A DNA stretch of 49,390 bases from a bacterium ADurb.Bin236 (GTDB lineage Bacteria > UBP15 > UBA6099), in contig MWCD01000028.1 of NCBI GenBank assembly GCA_002069885.1, positions 1 through 49,390 of the forward strand. The letters run 5' to 3'. This document shows, piece after piece, positions 1 through 9,141 of the stretch. The notes under the pieces were generated by a model. It was not told the DNA's origin and ran no database searches. It saw only the letters and a program-made list of their open reading frames with translations. Both the position numbers and the translations under genes were made by a program. Numbering within the stretch: the stretch's first letter is position 1; each line of letters begins with the position of its first letter.

Positions 1-2
1 GC

Positions 3-1544
3 ACTCTCGGCGTGTTCGACAAGATGCCGGAGGACGGAGGCGAGCCGATTTCCTTCGAGGAGGAGGACGCGGGCCTAGTGACCATTATCGCGAATCAGGC
101 GGCGATGGCTATTGAGAACGCCCGCTTATATGCCGAGAAGGACGCCCGCATCAGCGAACTTCAACTTCTGCTTGAGATAAGCAACATCATGCGCGGAACG
201 CTCGATTTCGAGTCCCTGCTGTACATAATCCTCACCAGCGTGACGATGTCTCAGGGATTCGGGTTCAACCGGGCGCTGTTGTTTCTACACGACGAAAAGA
301 GCGGGACGCTTAAGGGAGAGATGGCCGTGGGGCCGCTGAGAGCGGCGGACGCCTCGCGGCACTGGCACTCGTTCACGCCTAAAGGAAAGACCCTTCAGGA
401 AGTGGTTCTCGAATACGGGAAGTTCAATCGCGAGGCGGGTTTCGAGATAGACATGCTGGTGAAAAAGATGTCGGTTCCGGTGAAGCCGGATAAAGGAGCT
501 TTGGCGCGAACAGTCTTGGAAAGGACTTCGTTCAACGTGGCGGACTATAGTCCTGCCGAGGGCGGCGAGGAGTCGGCGCTGTCAGCGATGGGGTTTTCAA
601 CCTTCGCGACTGTTCCCCTCATAGCGCGAGAGAAAGTGGTCGGGATAATGGTGGTGGACAATCTGGTGACTCGCGCGCCGATAACCGACGAGCAGCTTGA
701 ATTCGTGCAGCTTTTCGCCAACCAAGCGGCCAGCGTTCTGGAGACCAGCCGGCTGTACAAGAACATAGAGCAGGCGAACCGGAGGCTGGTGGACGCCAGA
801 GAACTGCTGGTGCGCTCGCGGACACTGGCCACTCTCGGCGAGTTCTCTGCGGGCATAGCGCACGAGCTTCGCAATCCGCTGGTGTCTATCGGCGGGTTCG
901 CCCGGCGGTTGGCTCGCAAACTTCCTCCCGACTCGGAGGAGGCGAGGCACGCCCGCATCATATTCAATGAAGTCGAGGGCATGGAAAAGATACTCAGCCA
1001 GATATTAGAATTCGTGGGCGGCGCGAAAACGGAAACGCAGCAGGTGGACATAATAGGCGTGTTCGAACAGGTGTTCGTGTTGCTTCACGACGCGATAAAC
1101 TCAAAGAACATATCTTTGCAAACCGACTTCGACGAGCGCGCTCGGACGTTGCTCGTGGATGAAGTGCAGATGCGGCAGTTATTCATTAATCTTATTAAAA
1201 ACGCGGTGGAGGCGATGAAGGGCGAGGGCGGCTCTCTCAGGGTGAAAACCACTCTGATGGAAACGGAAGAGGGCGGCGTCGGGCTTGAAATTAGCGACAC
1301 CGGCGTGGGAATATCATCGGAAGACCTCGAACACGTGTTCGACCCGTTCTTTACCCGGAAAAGTTCAGGGACAGGGCTTGGGCTTTCCGTCTGCGCGAGA
1401 ATCGTCGAGGGAAACCACGGCGGAAAAATGTTCATAGACAGCCGCAAGGGAGAGGGCACGAGCGTGCTGATATGGCTCCCGCCGGAGACGCTGGCGGGAG
1501 GCGAAAGCGGTGGCGGGCGGGGGCCGCTCTCCGGAAACGGATGA
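3..1544 (+). CDS. GAF-domain sensor histidine kinase (5' end missing)
   Basis: Cytoplasmic sensor kinase expected to autophosphorylate on histidine and signal to a response regulator that is not in the window. The frame is open from the first complete codon, so the gene starts upstream. Counting from the GTG at 12: the tail of one GAF domain (to about residue 45), a full second GAF domain (about 50-250) with the usual short helix linking it to the kinase core, then HisKA with GIAHELRNPL (phospho-acceptor His near residue 284), the N box INLIKNAVEAM, the G1 box DTGVGIS (near 429), the F box FDPFFT and the G2 box GTGLGLSV (near 452). All ATP-binding boxes are intact. No membrane segment is present in the visible part. 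The signal sensed cannot be told from sequence. Confidence 0.93.
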   Translation, partial: TLGVFDKMPEDGGEPISFEEEDAGLVTIIANQAAMAIENARLYAEKDARISELQLLLEISNIMRGTLDFESLLYIILTSVTMSQGFGFNRALLFLHDEKSGTLKGEMAVGPLRAADASRHWHSFTPKGKTLQEVVLEYGKFNREAGFEIDMLVKKMSVPVKPDKGALARTVLERTSFNVADYSPAEGGEESALSAMGFSTFATVPLIAREKVVGIMVVDNLVTRAPITDEQLEFVQLFANQAASVLETSRLYKNIEQANRRLVDARELLVRSRTLATLGEFSAGIAHELRNPLVSIGGFARRLARKLPPDSEEARHARIIFNEVEGMEKILSQILEFVGGAKTETQQVDIIGVFEQVFVLLHDAINSKNISLQTDFDERARTLLVDEVQMRQLFINLIKNAVEAMKGEGGSLRVKTTLMETEEGGVGLEISDTGVGISSEDLEHVFDPFFTRKSSGTGLGLSVCARIVEGNHGGKMFIDSRKGEGTSVLIWLPPETLAGGESGGGRGPLSGNG

Positions 1545-1650
1545 GTTGGGCCTGCGGGGCTTTTCAGCGCTCCGGTCTTTCTAAATATCCGCTCGCGGGT
1601 TAAAATGAAAGACTGCCGGCGGGCGAAGACAATCTTCACGGAAGGCCGAA

Positions 1651-3345
1651 ATGGCGATACCCGAACAGTTTGTGCCGGATTTTTACAAGAAATACGTGCG
1701 TATGACGGCGGTCGCTTCCGTTTTTTTCAAGCACGGGTTTTTCTGGGCCGCAGAGGCTCTTGAGCTTACCCGCCTGTTTCCCCGCAAGATGCGCGAGCGA
1801 GTGCTCGCATCCGACGAATATCAGCTTCCCCTTCCGGTCCGGCTCCGCAGGGTTATAGAGGAACTCGGCCCCACGTATGTAAAATTCGGCCAGATTTTAA
1901 GCACCCGCCCGGACCTTATTCCGCCGGACATCGTTAAAGAGCTTTCAAAGCTTCAGGACGAAGTGTCGCCTTTCCCGTTCGAGCAGGTTCAGGAGTGCGT
2001 CGAGGAAGAACTCGGCAGGCCGCTTGATCAGGCGTACAAGTCGTTTTCTCGCGCGCCCATCGCGTCGGCTTCCATCGGGCAGGTTCACGAGGCGACGCTC
2101 GCGGACGGGCGCGAGGTCGTCGTGAAAGTTCAGCGCCCCAATATCGAAAAAATCATAAAAATCGACACTGAAATAATGCTTGATCTGGCGGTGAAAGCCG
2201 AAAAAAGGTTCGAAGAGGCTCGCCTGTTCAATCTCGTCGAGCGAGTCGAGGAGTTCACAAAAACCATTCATCAGGAGCTGGACTACACGAACGAGGGACA
2301 GAACGCGGACAGATTCCGAGTCAACTTTGAGGACGACGACTCCATCCACATTCCGTTCGTGTACTGGGACTACACCACGCGCAGAGTCCTCACGATGGAA
2401 TACATTCACGGAATAAAAATCAAGGACAAGGAAAAGCTTGTCGCCAGAGGATACGACCTGACGTATCTGACGGAAGTGATTGCGAACGCATATATAAAGA
2501 TGATATTGCTGGACGGGTTTTTCCACGGGGACCCGCACTTCGGGAACATATTCGTGACCGAGGGGCAGGTGGTGGCGCTGATTGATTTCGGCATGGTGGG
2601 CGTGGTGGACCCGATAATGAAGAAGAACATGGCGAGGTATTTCATATCGCTTGTGAACAAGGACGCTACGGCGCTGGTCGAAGTGCTGGAAGAGATAGCG
2701 ACCATCGCGCCGGACGCGGACCGGGACGCGCTGACGCGCGAAGCCGGAAGGATGATGCAGAAGTATTCGGACGTCTCGCTGGGACAGATAAAGCTGGAAG
2801 ACCTTGTGATGGAGTTGTATAACCTCGGGATGAAATACAAGATAACGCTGCCCGGCGAGTTCACGCTGATGGACAAGACGCTGGTGACGCTCGAAGGGCT
2901 TGGAAGGCATTTGGATCCGGGGTTTGACCTAGTGGGGACGGCGGCGCCGGCGGCGCGGATGCTGTTCAGGCGCGAACTGGACTTCCGCCAGTTCGGCGGC
3001 GACATGGTGCGCACTTTCCTCGACCTGCGCGACCTCATGGCCGCGCTCCCGCGCAGGCTCGACAGAATTTCGAAAAACATCGAGCAGGGTCATCTTAAAG
3101 TCAGGATCGAGATGGACAGCTACGTGGAGACGGCGCGCTCGATGGTGGACCGCCTGAGCCAGAGTTTCAACCGGCTGTCGATGTCGATCGTGCTGGCGGC
3201 GCTGCTGATAGTGGTGGCCCTCATCCTGCCGGACAGGGATTCGGCCGTCGCGTTCGGCATGTCTCTGCGAGAGATAGCGCTAGGATGCGTTCTTCTGCTG
3301 TCGGCGGCATGGATAATCTCCCTGTTCCGCTCCGGCGGCAAATAA
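1651..3345 (+). CDS. AarF/UbiB (ABC1) family atypical kinase
   Basis: Member of the ABC1/ADCK/UbiB family of atypical protein-kinase-like ATPases, linked in other bacteria to isoprenoid-quinone lipid metabolism. It carries the family hallmarks in order: KFGQ (residues 78-81), the alanine-rich loop ASIGQVH (140-146) that replaces the glycine loop, VVVKVQRP with the invariant lysine (K159), the catalytic loop HGDPHFGN (292-299) and metal-binding DFG (312-314). Two hydrophobic segments close the C-terminus (about 515-562), as in membrane-anchored UbiB. Length of 564 aa is typical. ATG is preceded by GGAAGG. No other quinone gene is nearby, so the substrate is open. rsmI follows 24 bp downstream. 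Confidence 0.93.
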   Translation: MAIPEQFVPDFYKKYVRMTAVASVFFKHGFFWAAEALELTRLFPRKMRERVLASDEYQLPLPVRLRRVIEELGPTYVKFGQILSTRPDLIPPDIVKELSKLQDEVSPFPFEQVQECVEEELGRPLDQAYKSFSRAPIASASIGQVHEATLADGREVVVKVQRPNIEKIIKIDTEIMLDLAVKAEKRFEEARLFNLVERVEEFTKTIHQELDYTNEGQNADRFRVNFEDDDSIHIPFVYWDYTTRRVLTMEYIHGIKIKDKEKLVARGYDLTYLTEVIANAYIKMILLDGFFHGDPHFGNIFVTEGQVVALIDFGMVGVVDPIMKKNMARYFISLVNKDATALVEVLEEIATIAPDADRDALTREAGRMMQKYSDVSLGQIKLEDLVMELYNLGMKYKITLPGEFTLMDKTLVTLEGLGRHLDPGFDLVGTAAPAARMLFRRELDFRQFGGDMVRTFLDLRDLMAALPRRLDRISKNIEQGHLKVRIEMDSYVETARSMVDRLSQSFNRLSMSIVLAALLIVVALILPDRDSAVAFGMSLREIALGCVLLLSAAWIISLFRSGGK

Positions 3346-3369
3346 CCCCGCCGGGGCGCGAAGCCTTAT

Positions 3370-4257
3370 ATGACAAAGACCGAACCCGCTCCCGGAACGC
3401 TGTACGTTGTGGCCACTCCTATTGGCAATCTTGAGGATGTGACATTGCGCGCGCTGAAGGTGCTCGGCGGGGCTGACTGGATAGCAGCGGAAGACACTCG
3501 CCGGGGCAGGACTCTCCTCGAACGGCACAAAATAAAGACGCGGCTCATCAGCTTCGGCGGCGATATGGAGGAGCGGAAGACTCCTGCTCTTCTGGAGCGG
3601 CTGGCGGCGGGCGAGCGCGGGGCGCTGATAAGCGACGCAGGAACTCCGGGAGCTAGCGACCCCGGCGCGCGGCTCGTCGCGGCGGCAGCCGCCGCTGGCA
3701 TCCCTGTCTGCCCCATCCCCGGCGCGTCCGCGGTGGCGGCCGCGTTTTCGGTGTCCGGCCTTGAAAGCCCCCGGTTCGTGTTCGAAGGTTTTCTTCCTCG
3801 CTCCGGGGAGAAGAGAAGGCGCGCGCTGGCCGCTATGAAAAATGAAGAACGCGCGGCGATTGTTTTCGAATCGGCAAACAGGATGCCGGCCACGATGGCT
3901 GACTTGTTCTCGGAACTGGGCGACAGGCGGTTGTCGATAATGCGCGAGATGACGAAGTTCAACGAGGAAATCATCAGGACGACTCTCGGCGAGGCTGCCG
4001 GGGGCGCGGTTAAACTGAACCCGAAAGGGGAATATACTATAGTAATCGAAGGCGCGCGGGAGCGGGACGCCTCCGCCGTGGATGACGACGGGGACGAGCG
4101 TCTGCCGCGTCTTTTGAGGATACTGGCGGGAGCGGGGATGTCCGCCCGGGACGCGGCGAAGGCGGCGTCCGAGTTCCTCGAAGTCCCCCGAAACAAAGCT
4201 TACGCGGAAGCGACGCGGCTGAATCAAAGCCCGGAGCATGAGCGCGAGGAGGATTAA
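3370..4257 (+). CDS. rsmI: 16S rRNA (cytidine-1402-2'-O)-methyltransferase
   Basis: SAM-dependent tetrapyrrole-methylase-fold enzyme that 2'-O-methylates C1402 in the decoding centre of 16S rRNA. The N-terminus LYVVATPIGNLEDVTLRAL is the family signature; it is followed by AAEDTRRGRTLL, the substrate/SAM loop ALISDAGTPGASDPG, and PIPGASAVAAAFSVSGL. 295 aa is the usual length. There is no obvious Shine-Dalgarno before the ATG. The gene sits 24 bp after the AarF gene, so translation may be coupled within one transcript. Its last codons contain a GAGGAGG stretch (4247-4253) that does not precede a usable start at normal spacing. Confidence 0.95.
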   Translation: MTKTEPAPGTLYVVATPIGNLEDVTLRALKVLGGADWIAAEDTRRGRTLLERHKIKTRLISFGGDMEERKTPALLERLAAGERGALISDAGTPGASDPGARLVAAAAAAGIPVCPIPGASAVAAAFSVSGLESPRFVFEGFLPRSGEKRRRALAAMKNEERAAIVFESANRMPATMADLFSELGDRRLSIMREMTKFNEEIIRTTLGEAAGGAVKLNPKGEYTIVIEGARERDASAVDDDGDERLPRLLRILAGAGMSARDAAKAASEFLEVPRNKAYAEATRLNQSPEHEREED

Positions 4258-4306
4258 AAGTTCCGGAGCGGGCCGGTCAGCGCGGCCCCGGATTCGGACT
4301 GCGGCG

Positions 4307-7300
4307 ATGAAAGCGGGATTTGGCAAAACGGCGAAGTGGTTTTTCGCGCTAGTTGTGGCGCTGGCTGCGGCGCGCGCGCTTTCGCCCGCGACGGCGCTCG
4401 CGGCGGTGTTCGAGCTTGAAATCGCGGGCGGCGCGGCGGTGAGGGTGGGCGAGGTTGCCTACCTTAAGATAACGATGGAACAGGGGACGGACCCGGCCGT
4501 CGGCGCGCAGTGCTCGCTGAGCGCGGATCCGGCGATGATCGAGTTTTTGCCTGACCGCAACCTGTACGCCGCCGACGCCCTTTTCAGCATGGTCGAGAAA
4601 TTCAAGGTGTCGCCTGAAACGGGCACGGTGGTTTTCCACGCGCGCGCAAACGAGCCTCCCGGCGGCAGGGTTGTTTTTCTCAAAGCTCCGTTCAGGATGA
4701 AAAGGCCGGGGGCGACGTTCGTGAGTTTCTCTTCGACCGCCTTGTTCGGGGAGGAGGAGAAACGCGCTTCGAACCCCGGATACGTTAGACTGCTGGGATA
4801 CGAAGGGGAGAGCGCGGACCCGCTGTTGTACGCGACGCTGGCGGGAGACAACGCGCTTCTCAGGACAGGCGCGCGGGAGAGCATGTTCGAGACATCCGCA
4901 GCCGGGCCGCGAGGCTCCTCGCTCGATCAGGAGCTTGCCCTTATGGATATGGGCATGCGCGCGCTAGACAAAGCCCAAGACGAAAAATCCGCGGACGTCG
5001 TCATCGGATTCAGCAAGAGGCAGGTCCGAATCGGCGTCAACCAGTGGACCCGGCTGGACATCGTGATAGACAAGTTCCCGGAATACGAAACCATGACCGG
5101 GATCGAGGTGACGATAAAATACGACCCCAGATATCTCATGCTGACAGACAGGCTGGGAAGGGAGACGACTTCCGTCGAGGTGCTCGAGCCGCTGGACGAT
5201 ATGACGCGCGCGCAGTTGCTCAAGATGATGGAGGAGATGGGGCTAGCCGCCCCGCCGGACGCGGAAGCGGACACGCTCCGCTCGATAATAGACGGCGCGC
5301 GCAGGTGGGACTACCGCAGCATCTTTACCCTGCCTTTCTCAAACAGGGTGGACAAGTCGAAGGGCGAGATCAAGCTGGCCCTTCTGGCCAACCTGACGGC
5401 GGCGGCGGGAGAGACGAAAGCCCCTATGACTGTGGCCACTCTGCTGTTTAAAGGGCTCCGCTCAGGACAGAATATCCCCGTAGAGATGATTGACGCGATG
5501 GTCCCGGTTAGCAAAGGAACACAGCACGTCCGCAACGCTTTGATCACCATCGACTCCTCTCAGAAGGGGTGCGACGAGTCCCTTCCTCCGTCGCTCTGTT
5601 CGGGCACTTTCAAGATAACCGGCAACATGCAGTTGACGCTCGACAGGGCGAGCATAGACAGGAAGTCGCTGGTCGGCTCCAGCAAAGAAGACCACACCAC
5701 GGTGGACACCAAGGTCGAAAAGCTGAATCTTCAGCAGGCGTGGAACGTCTATCTCGACGGCAGCTTCCGAAACGGGATGACGGTGAACGGGAACATGAGC
5801 GACAGCCCCGGCCAGCCGGAACAGCATCTGGACGTCGAAGTGGCAAGCAAGTACGGAACTGTCAGGTTCGGAGACTTCAACACGAATTTCGAGAGCGGAA
5901 CGATGGTCAGCATGGACCGGCAGAAGATAAACGGCATGCAATTCGACTACAAGTCCGGGGGAGTGGAGTTCGCGGCGCTGCTCGCAGAATCCAGATCCAG
6001 CACGAAGTTCTCCGCTCTCCCCGACGGTCAGAATATCACAGGCCCGTACAAATTCAACGCGGGAATGATAATCCCCGGAACCATCCACATATTCAAATCG
6101 GACGGAACCGAGATTGCGGCAACGCAATACACCGTCAACTACAGGACGGGGGAGATATACTTCGTCGAGCCGGTTCCATCCGGCGAAAAACGCTCGATAA
6201 GCTATGAAGAAACGTCGTTCCTGTTCTCTACCGGGAACCTGCGGGCGTACAGGATGTCGTATAAAAAGACGGACGCGGCCGGAAGAAACGATAAATTTAA
6301 AGTGGGGGCGGTGTACCGCGTCGCGTCCGCTCCTAAAAGCACCTCGGTCATCCTCGACGGCGAGGAGCTTGTGGACGTCTCCCACAGTTCCATCGAGCAG
6401 GTCCCCTGCCCATACAACACGAGCAAAACCTGCGCCGTAGTGAACCTGACTCAAGCCTATATTCTGAAAGGCTCGGTGACGGTCACGCACGGAGGCAAGG
6501 CTTACAATCCGAGCGTTAGCGGCGGGCCTGTATATGCGGGACATCGAAGCTACCTTCACGGCAGGTTCCATGTCGAAAGGGGCGTAACCGGAACGGGCAT
6601 ATACGGTCAGATATCAATAAAATATTCATACTACAATCCCGAACAGATATCTTCTCAAGGATACATGGTGTACAGGATTCCCGACAACGGGTTCGACACG
6701 GCAGACAGTTCGACGATGGGAACGTACTGGTCGTGGCCATCGAACGCGTTCCCCGGCAGCGAGACCGTCCTGCTGTCCGACACCGACTCATACGAAGAAA
6801 AGTGGGATGATGTGGCCATCTGCAACGGGCTGACTCAAGCGGTAACGGGGGGCGGAACGACCATCGTTAGGTCGGACAACACGACGTTTTGCCCGGGCGA
6901 CTATGACAAAACGCTAGACAATATGTCCGTATTCTATCAATTCTACGACGCCGGAACCGATTCGTTCCTTAAGTTCTCAAACTGGGTGAACCTGCCGAAT
7001 ACCGACCCCAGATACAAAGAATACAGATACCTGAAAATAAGATATTTCACAACGCCGATGGAGTCATCAGTGGGGTCGGAGTTCGAAAAGACGGCTCTGG
7101 GATTGACGGCGTCGGCCAACCTCGGAAGGCGTCTGACCGTCGAGGGAGAATACGCGCTCACCAACTCAGACCTCGCGGCCTCCTACGGCTCCGGAGAGGA
7201 GACGGTGACGATAGACGCCGACTCGTACACGCTTGGCGGCAAGGAAACGGGAAGCCTTTGCGTTTACGACGGAACGAACGCGGCAGACAGGACGCTGACG

Positions 7301-9076
7301 TGCAACTTGCCGAACGGCAATATCGTCGGCTCTGTCAAGGTGATGGTTCGCCACTGCGAGCGCGTGGACGCCAATCCCATCAACTCCTGCCTTTGCGACA
7401 AAGAGGGATTGGACCCCGGAAACGACTGCTACGACCCGCTGACGGGAACCAACAAGATAAAGTATCAGGCCGAGACGTTCGAGATAAGCAGGCTTTACGT
7501 GAGGGAGGAGCGGGCGGACGGAAGGGTCGTCCTTGTCCGTCGCGCCGTCGGGCTTCTCCCCGGCGGTTTCACTTACGACCTAGGCTTTGCCGACAGCGGA
7601 CACTACTTCCCCCGCAAGTTCGACCAGCTCGAAGTGAGCTATATCTACAACCGCGTTCTCGGTTCGATCGTCGAGGGAAGCAAACATAGCCTGAGAGCTA
7701 ATTACAACGGAAAACTGGTCAAAGTCAGCCTGACCAAAGGTTTCACCGACCCGTTCTTCGACACCAGCGTGGGCGGCTCGAAATCGGCTTTGGCGAACAC
7801 CGACTCGACTTTGTTGACATTGAACACAACAGTGAAGAAATGGCAGTTGACTTTCACCAGAAATGAAACTGAAACAGGCAGCATAAACGCGAGCACTCTA
7901 GAACCGTCATCATTAAGCTCGTCCGTGACGAAAGGCGTTGACGCCTCATTCACCGGACGCAAACACATAAGGGGCTTTACGATAAAGACCAGCATCGTGG
8001 ACAGGATGAACGCAAGCTCGATGGGCACAGCCTCGGAGACCGTGGCGGAAACCACTGAGAACTCGACGTCGGTGGCGATGACGAACAGCTTCATGAAAGA
8101 CCTTCTGGCGATAACTTCGGGGTTAAGCCTGCTGGACAAAAAGAACGCGGACAAAAGCGACCTTGACACGAGCGCCATCGGAAAATCGCTGAACATAAAC
8201 TTCAAACCCCGCAGAAACATCGGGCTGATTCTAGACTTCAAGGACAACCGCACAAGGTCTGAGCAGGCGTCCGTCAAGGACGTGGTGGGTCGAACGAACA
8301 ACTACACGCTCAACTACAGGCCTCTGGAGCTGATGGACATCAACGCTACGCTCGCAAGAAGCGCCTCCGGAAGCGCCGGCAAGACCACCGTTCAGGAAAC
8401 ATCGAATTACAATTTTAAAGTTTTAAAGGATTGGCGAAGGTTCAGCGGGGTAAATCTGACATTCAGCAAAACCCGCACCCCGTCTGAAACCTACTCAAGC
8501 TCCAGCGACTCCCGAAACCTTACTATGAATATCCGCCTCCCGTGGAAAATGACTCTGATTCCGACTTTCACTAGAAACGTGTCCGGCTCCGGGACGGGAT
8601 GGAACAAGTCCGATACCCGGAACCTTCGCCTCACATACGCGCCGACAAAAGGAAAAATCAAGAGCGCAAGCTGGATAAACAACAACCAGAGCAGCGAGCG
8701 TCCGGCTACAACGACATCCGCCGAAACCAAAACCAGAACGGCCACGGACACGCTGGCGATGACGGTGGCCCCGTCGTCAAAGGGGACGGTCGCGGTGAGC
8801 TACAACAGGACGCCCGCCAGTTATAACCATAAGTTCTCGATGACAGGGAACTACTTGTGGCGCAACAACATAAACGTCGGCTTCAATGTGAGCCAAGACC
8901 ACAAAGGCGGAACCATTCCGTCTCGCACCACGTCGCTGGGCTTGAACACGTCGTACCAGCTCAACGCCTTGACCAGTTTCAGCCTCACGTTCAAAAGGGA
9001 CTTGGTAAAGAGCGAAACGCCGGGGACCAAATCAACGACAAATCTAAGAGCGACGCTGAACACTAGGTTCGATTGA
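4307..9076 (+). CDS. Giant secreted cohesin-like / beta-barrel-like surface protein
   Basis: About 1590 aa. I start at the ATG at 4307 because it opens a clean signal peptide (MKAGFGKTAKWFFALVVALA, cleavage near ATALAA); the earlier in-frame ATG at 4238 overlaps rsmI and would add an Arg-rich leader. Visible parts: a cohesin-like beta domain right after the signal, a second cohesin-like domain around 4990-5150 (VTIKYDPRYLMLTD), a SprA-like element near 6050-6180 (GPYKFNAGMIIPG ... YTVNYRTGEIYFVEP), a Cys-containing insert (about 7255-7440), then long Ser/Thr/Asn-rich alternating strands to a terminal SFSLTFKRDL...NTRFD that resembles a barrel closing strand. Probably exported to the outer membrane or surface. 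Function unknown; adhesin, scaffold or secretion channel are all possible. Cohesin-like folds suggest binding of a partner module, but no dockerin gene is seen here. Confidence 0.8.
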   Translation: MKAGFGKTAKWFFALVVALAAARALSPATALAAVFELEIAGGAAVRVGEVAYLKITMEQGTDPAVGAQCSLSADPAMIEFLPDRNLYAADALFSMVEKFKVSPETGTVVFHARANEPPGGRVVFLKAPFRMKRPGATFVSFSSTALFGEEEKRASNPGYVRLLGYEGESADPLLYATLAGDNALLRTGARESMFETSAAGPRGSSLDQELALMDMGMRALDKAQDEKSADVVIGFSKRQVRIGVNQWTRLDIVIDKFPEYETMTGIEVTIKYDPRYLMLTDRLGRETTSVEVLEPLDDMTRAQLLKMMEEMGLAAPPDAEADTLRSIIDGARRWDYRSIFTLPFSNRVDKSKGEIKLALLANLTAAAGETKAPMTVATLLFKGLRSGQNIPVEMIDAMVPVSKGTQHVRNALITIDSSQKGCDESLPPSLCSGTFKITGNMQLTLDRASIDRKSLVGSSKEDHTTVDTKVEKLNLQQAWNVYLDGSFRNGMTVNGNMSDSPGQPEQHLDVEVASKYGTVRFGDFNTNFESGTMVSMDRQKINGMQFDYKSGGVEFAALLAESRSSTKFSALPDGQNITGPYKFNAGMIIPGTIHIFKSDGTEIAATQYTVNYRTGEIYFVEPVPSGEKRSISYEETSFLFSTGNLRAYRMSYKKTDAAGRNDKFKVGAVYRVASAPKSTSVILDGEELVDVSHSSIEQVPCPYNTSKTCAVVNLTQAYILKGSVTVTHGGKAYNPSVSGGPVYAGHRSYLHGRFHVERGVTGTGIYGQISIKYSYYNPEQISSQGYMVYRIPDNGFDTADSSTMGTYWSWPSNAFPGSETVLLSDTDSYEEKWDDVAICNGLTQAVTGGGTTIVRSDNTTFCPGDYDKTLDNMSVFYQFYDAGTDSFLKFSNWVNLPNTDPRYKEYRYLKIRYFTTPMESSVGSEFEKTALGLTASANLGRRLTVEGEYALTNSDLAASYGSGEETVTIDADSYTLGGKETGSLCVYDGTNAADRTLTCNLPNGNIVGSVKVMVRHCERVDANPINSCLCDKEGLDPGNDCYDPLTGTNKIKYQAETFEISRLYVREERADGRVVLVRRAVGLLPGGFTYDLGFADSGHYFPRKFDQLEVSYIYNRVLGSIVEGSKHSLRANYNGKLVKVSLTKGFTDPFFDTSVGGSKSALANTDSTLLTLNTTVKKWQLTFTRNETETGSINASTLEPSSLSSSVTKGVDASFTGRKHIRGFTIKTSIVDRMNASSMGTASETVAETTENSTSVAMTNSFMKDLLAITSGLSLLDKKNADKSDLDTSAIGKSLNINFKPRRNIGLILDFKDNRTRSEQASVKDVVGRTNNYTLNYRPLELMDINATLARSASGSAGKTTVQETSNYNFKVLKDWRRFSGVNLTFSKTRTPSETYSSSSDSRNLTMNIRLPWKMTLIPTFTRNVSGSGTGWNKSDTRNLRLTYAPTKGKIKSASWINNNQSSERPATTTSAETKTRTATDTLAMTVAPSSKGTVAVSYNRTPASYNHKFSMTGNYLWRNNINVGFNVSQDHKGGTIPSRTTSLGLNTSYQLNALTSFSLTFKRDLVKSETPGTKSTTNLRATLNTRFD

Positions 9077-9141
9077 CCGAGGGCCGCCGGGATTGATGGC
9101 GCGATTCGAAAGGCGCAGGCGGCCGCGCGGGAGGGGGCGCA

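Noticed and set aside
4247-4253. GAGGAGG as the ribosome site for the giant secreted protein
   Set aside because: No start codon lies at usable spacing after it; the signal-peptide start at 4307 is better supported.
5462-6571. Long minus-strand frame inside the giant secreted protein gene
   Set aside because: Antisense shadow of a GC-rich gene; its translation is Arg/His/Val-rich with no recognisable domain or start site.
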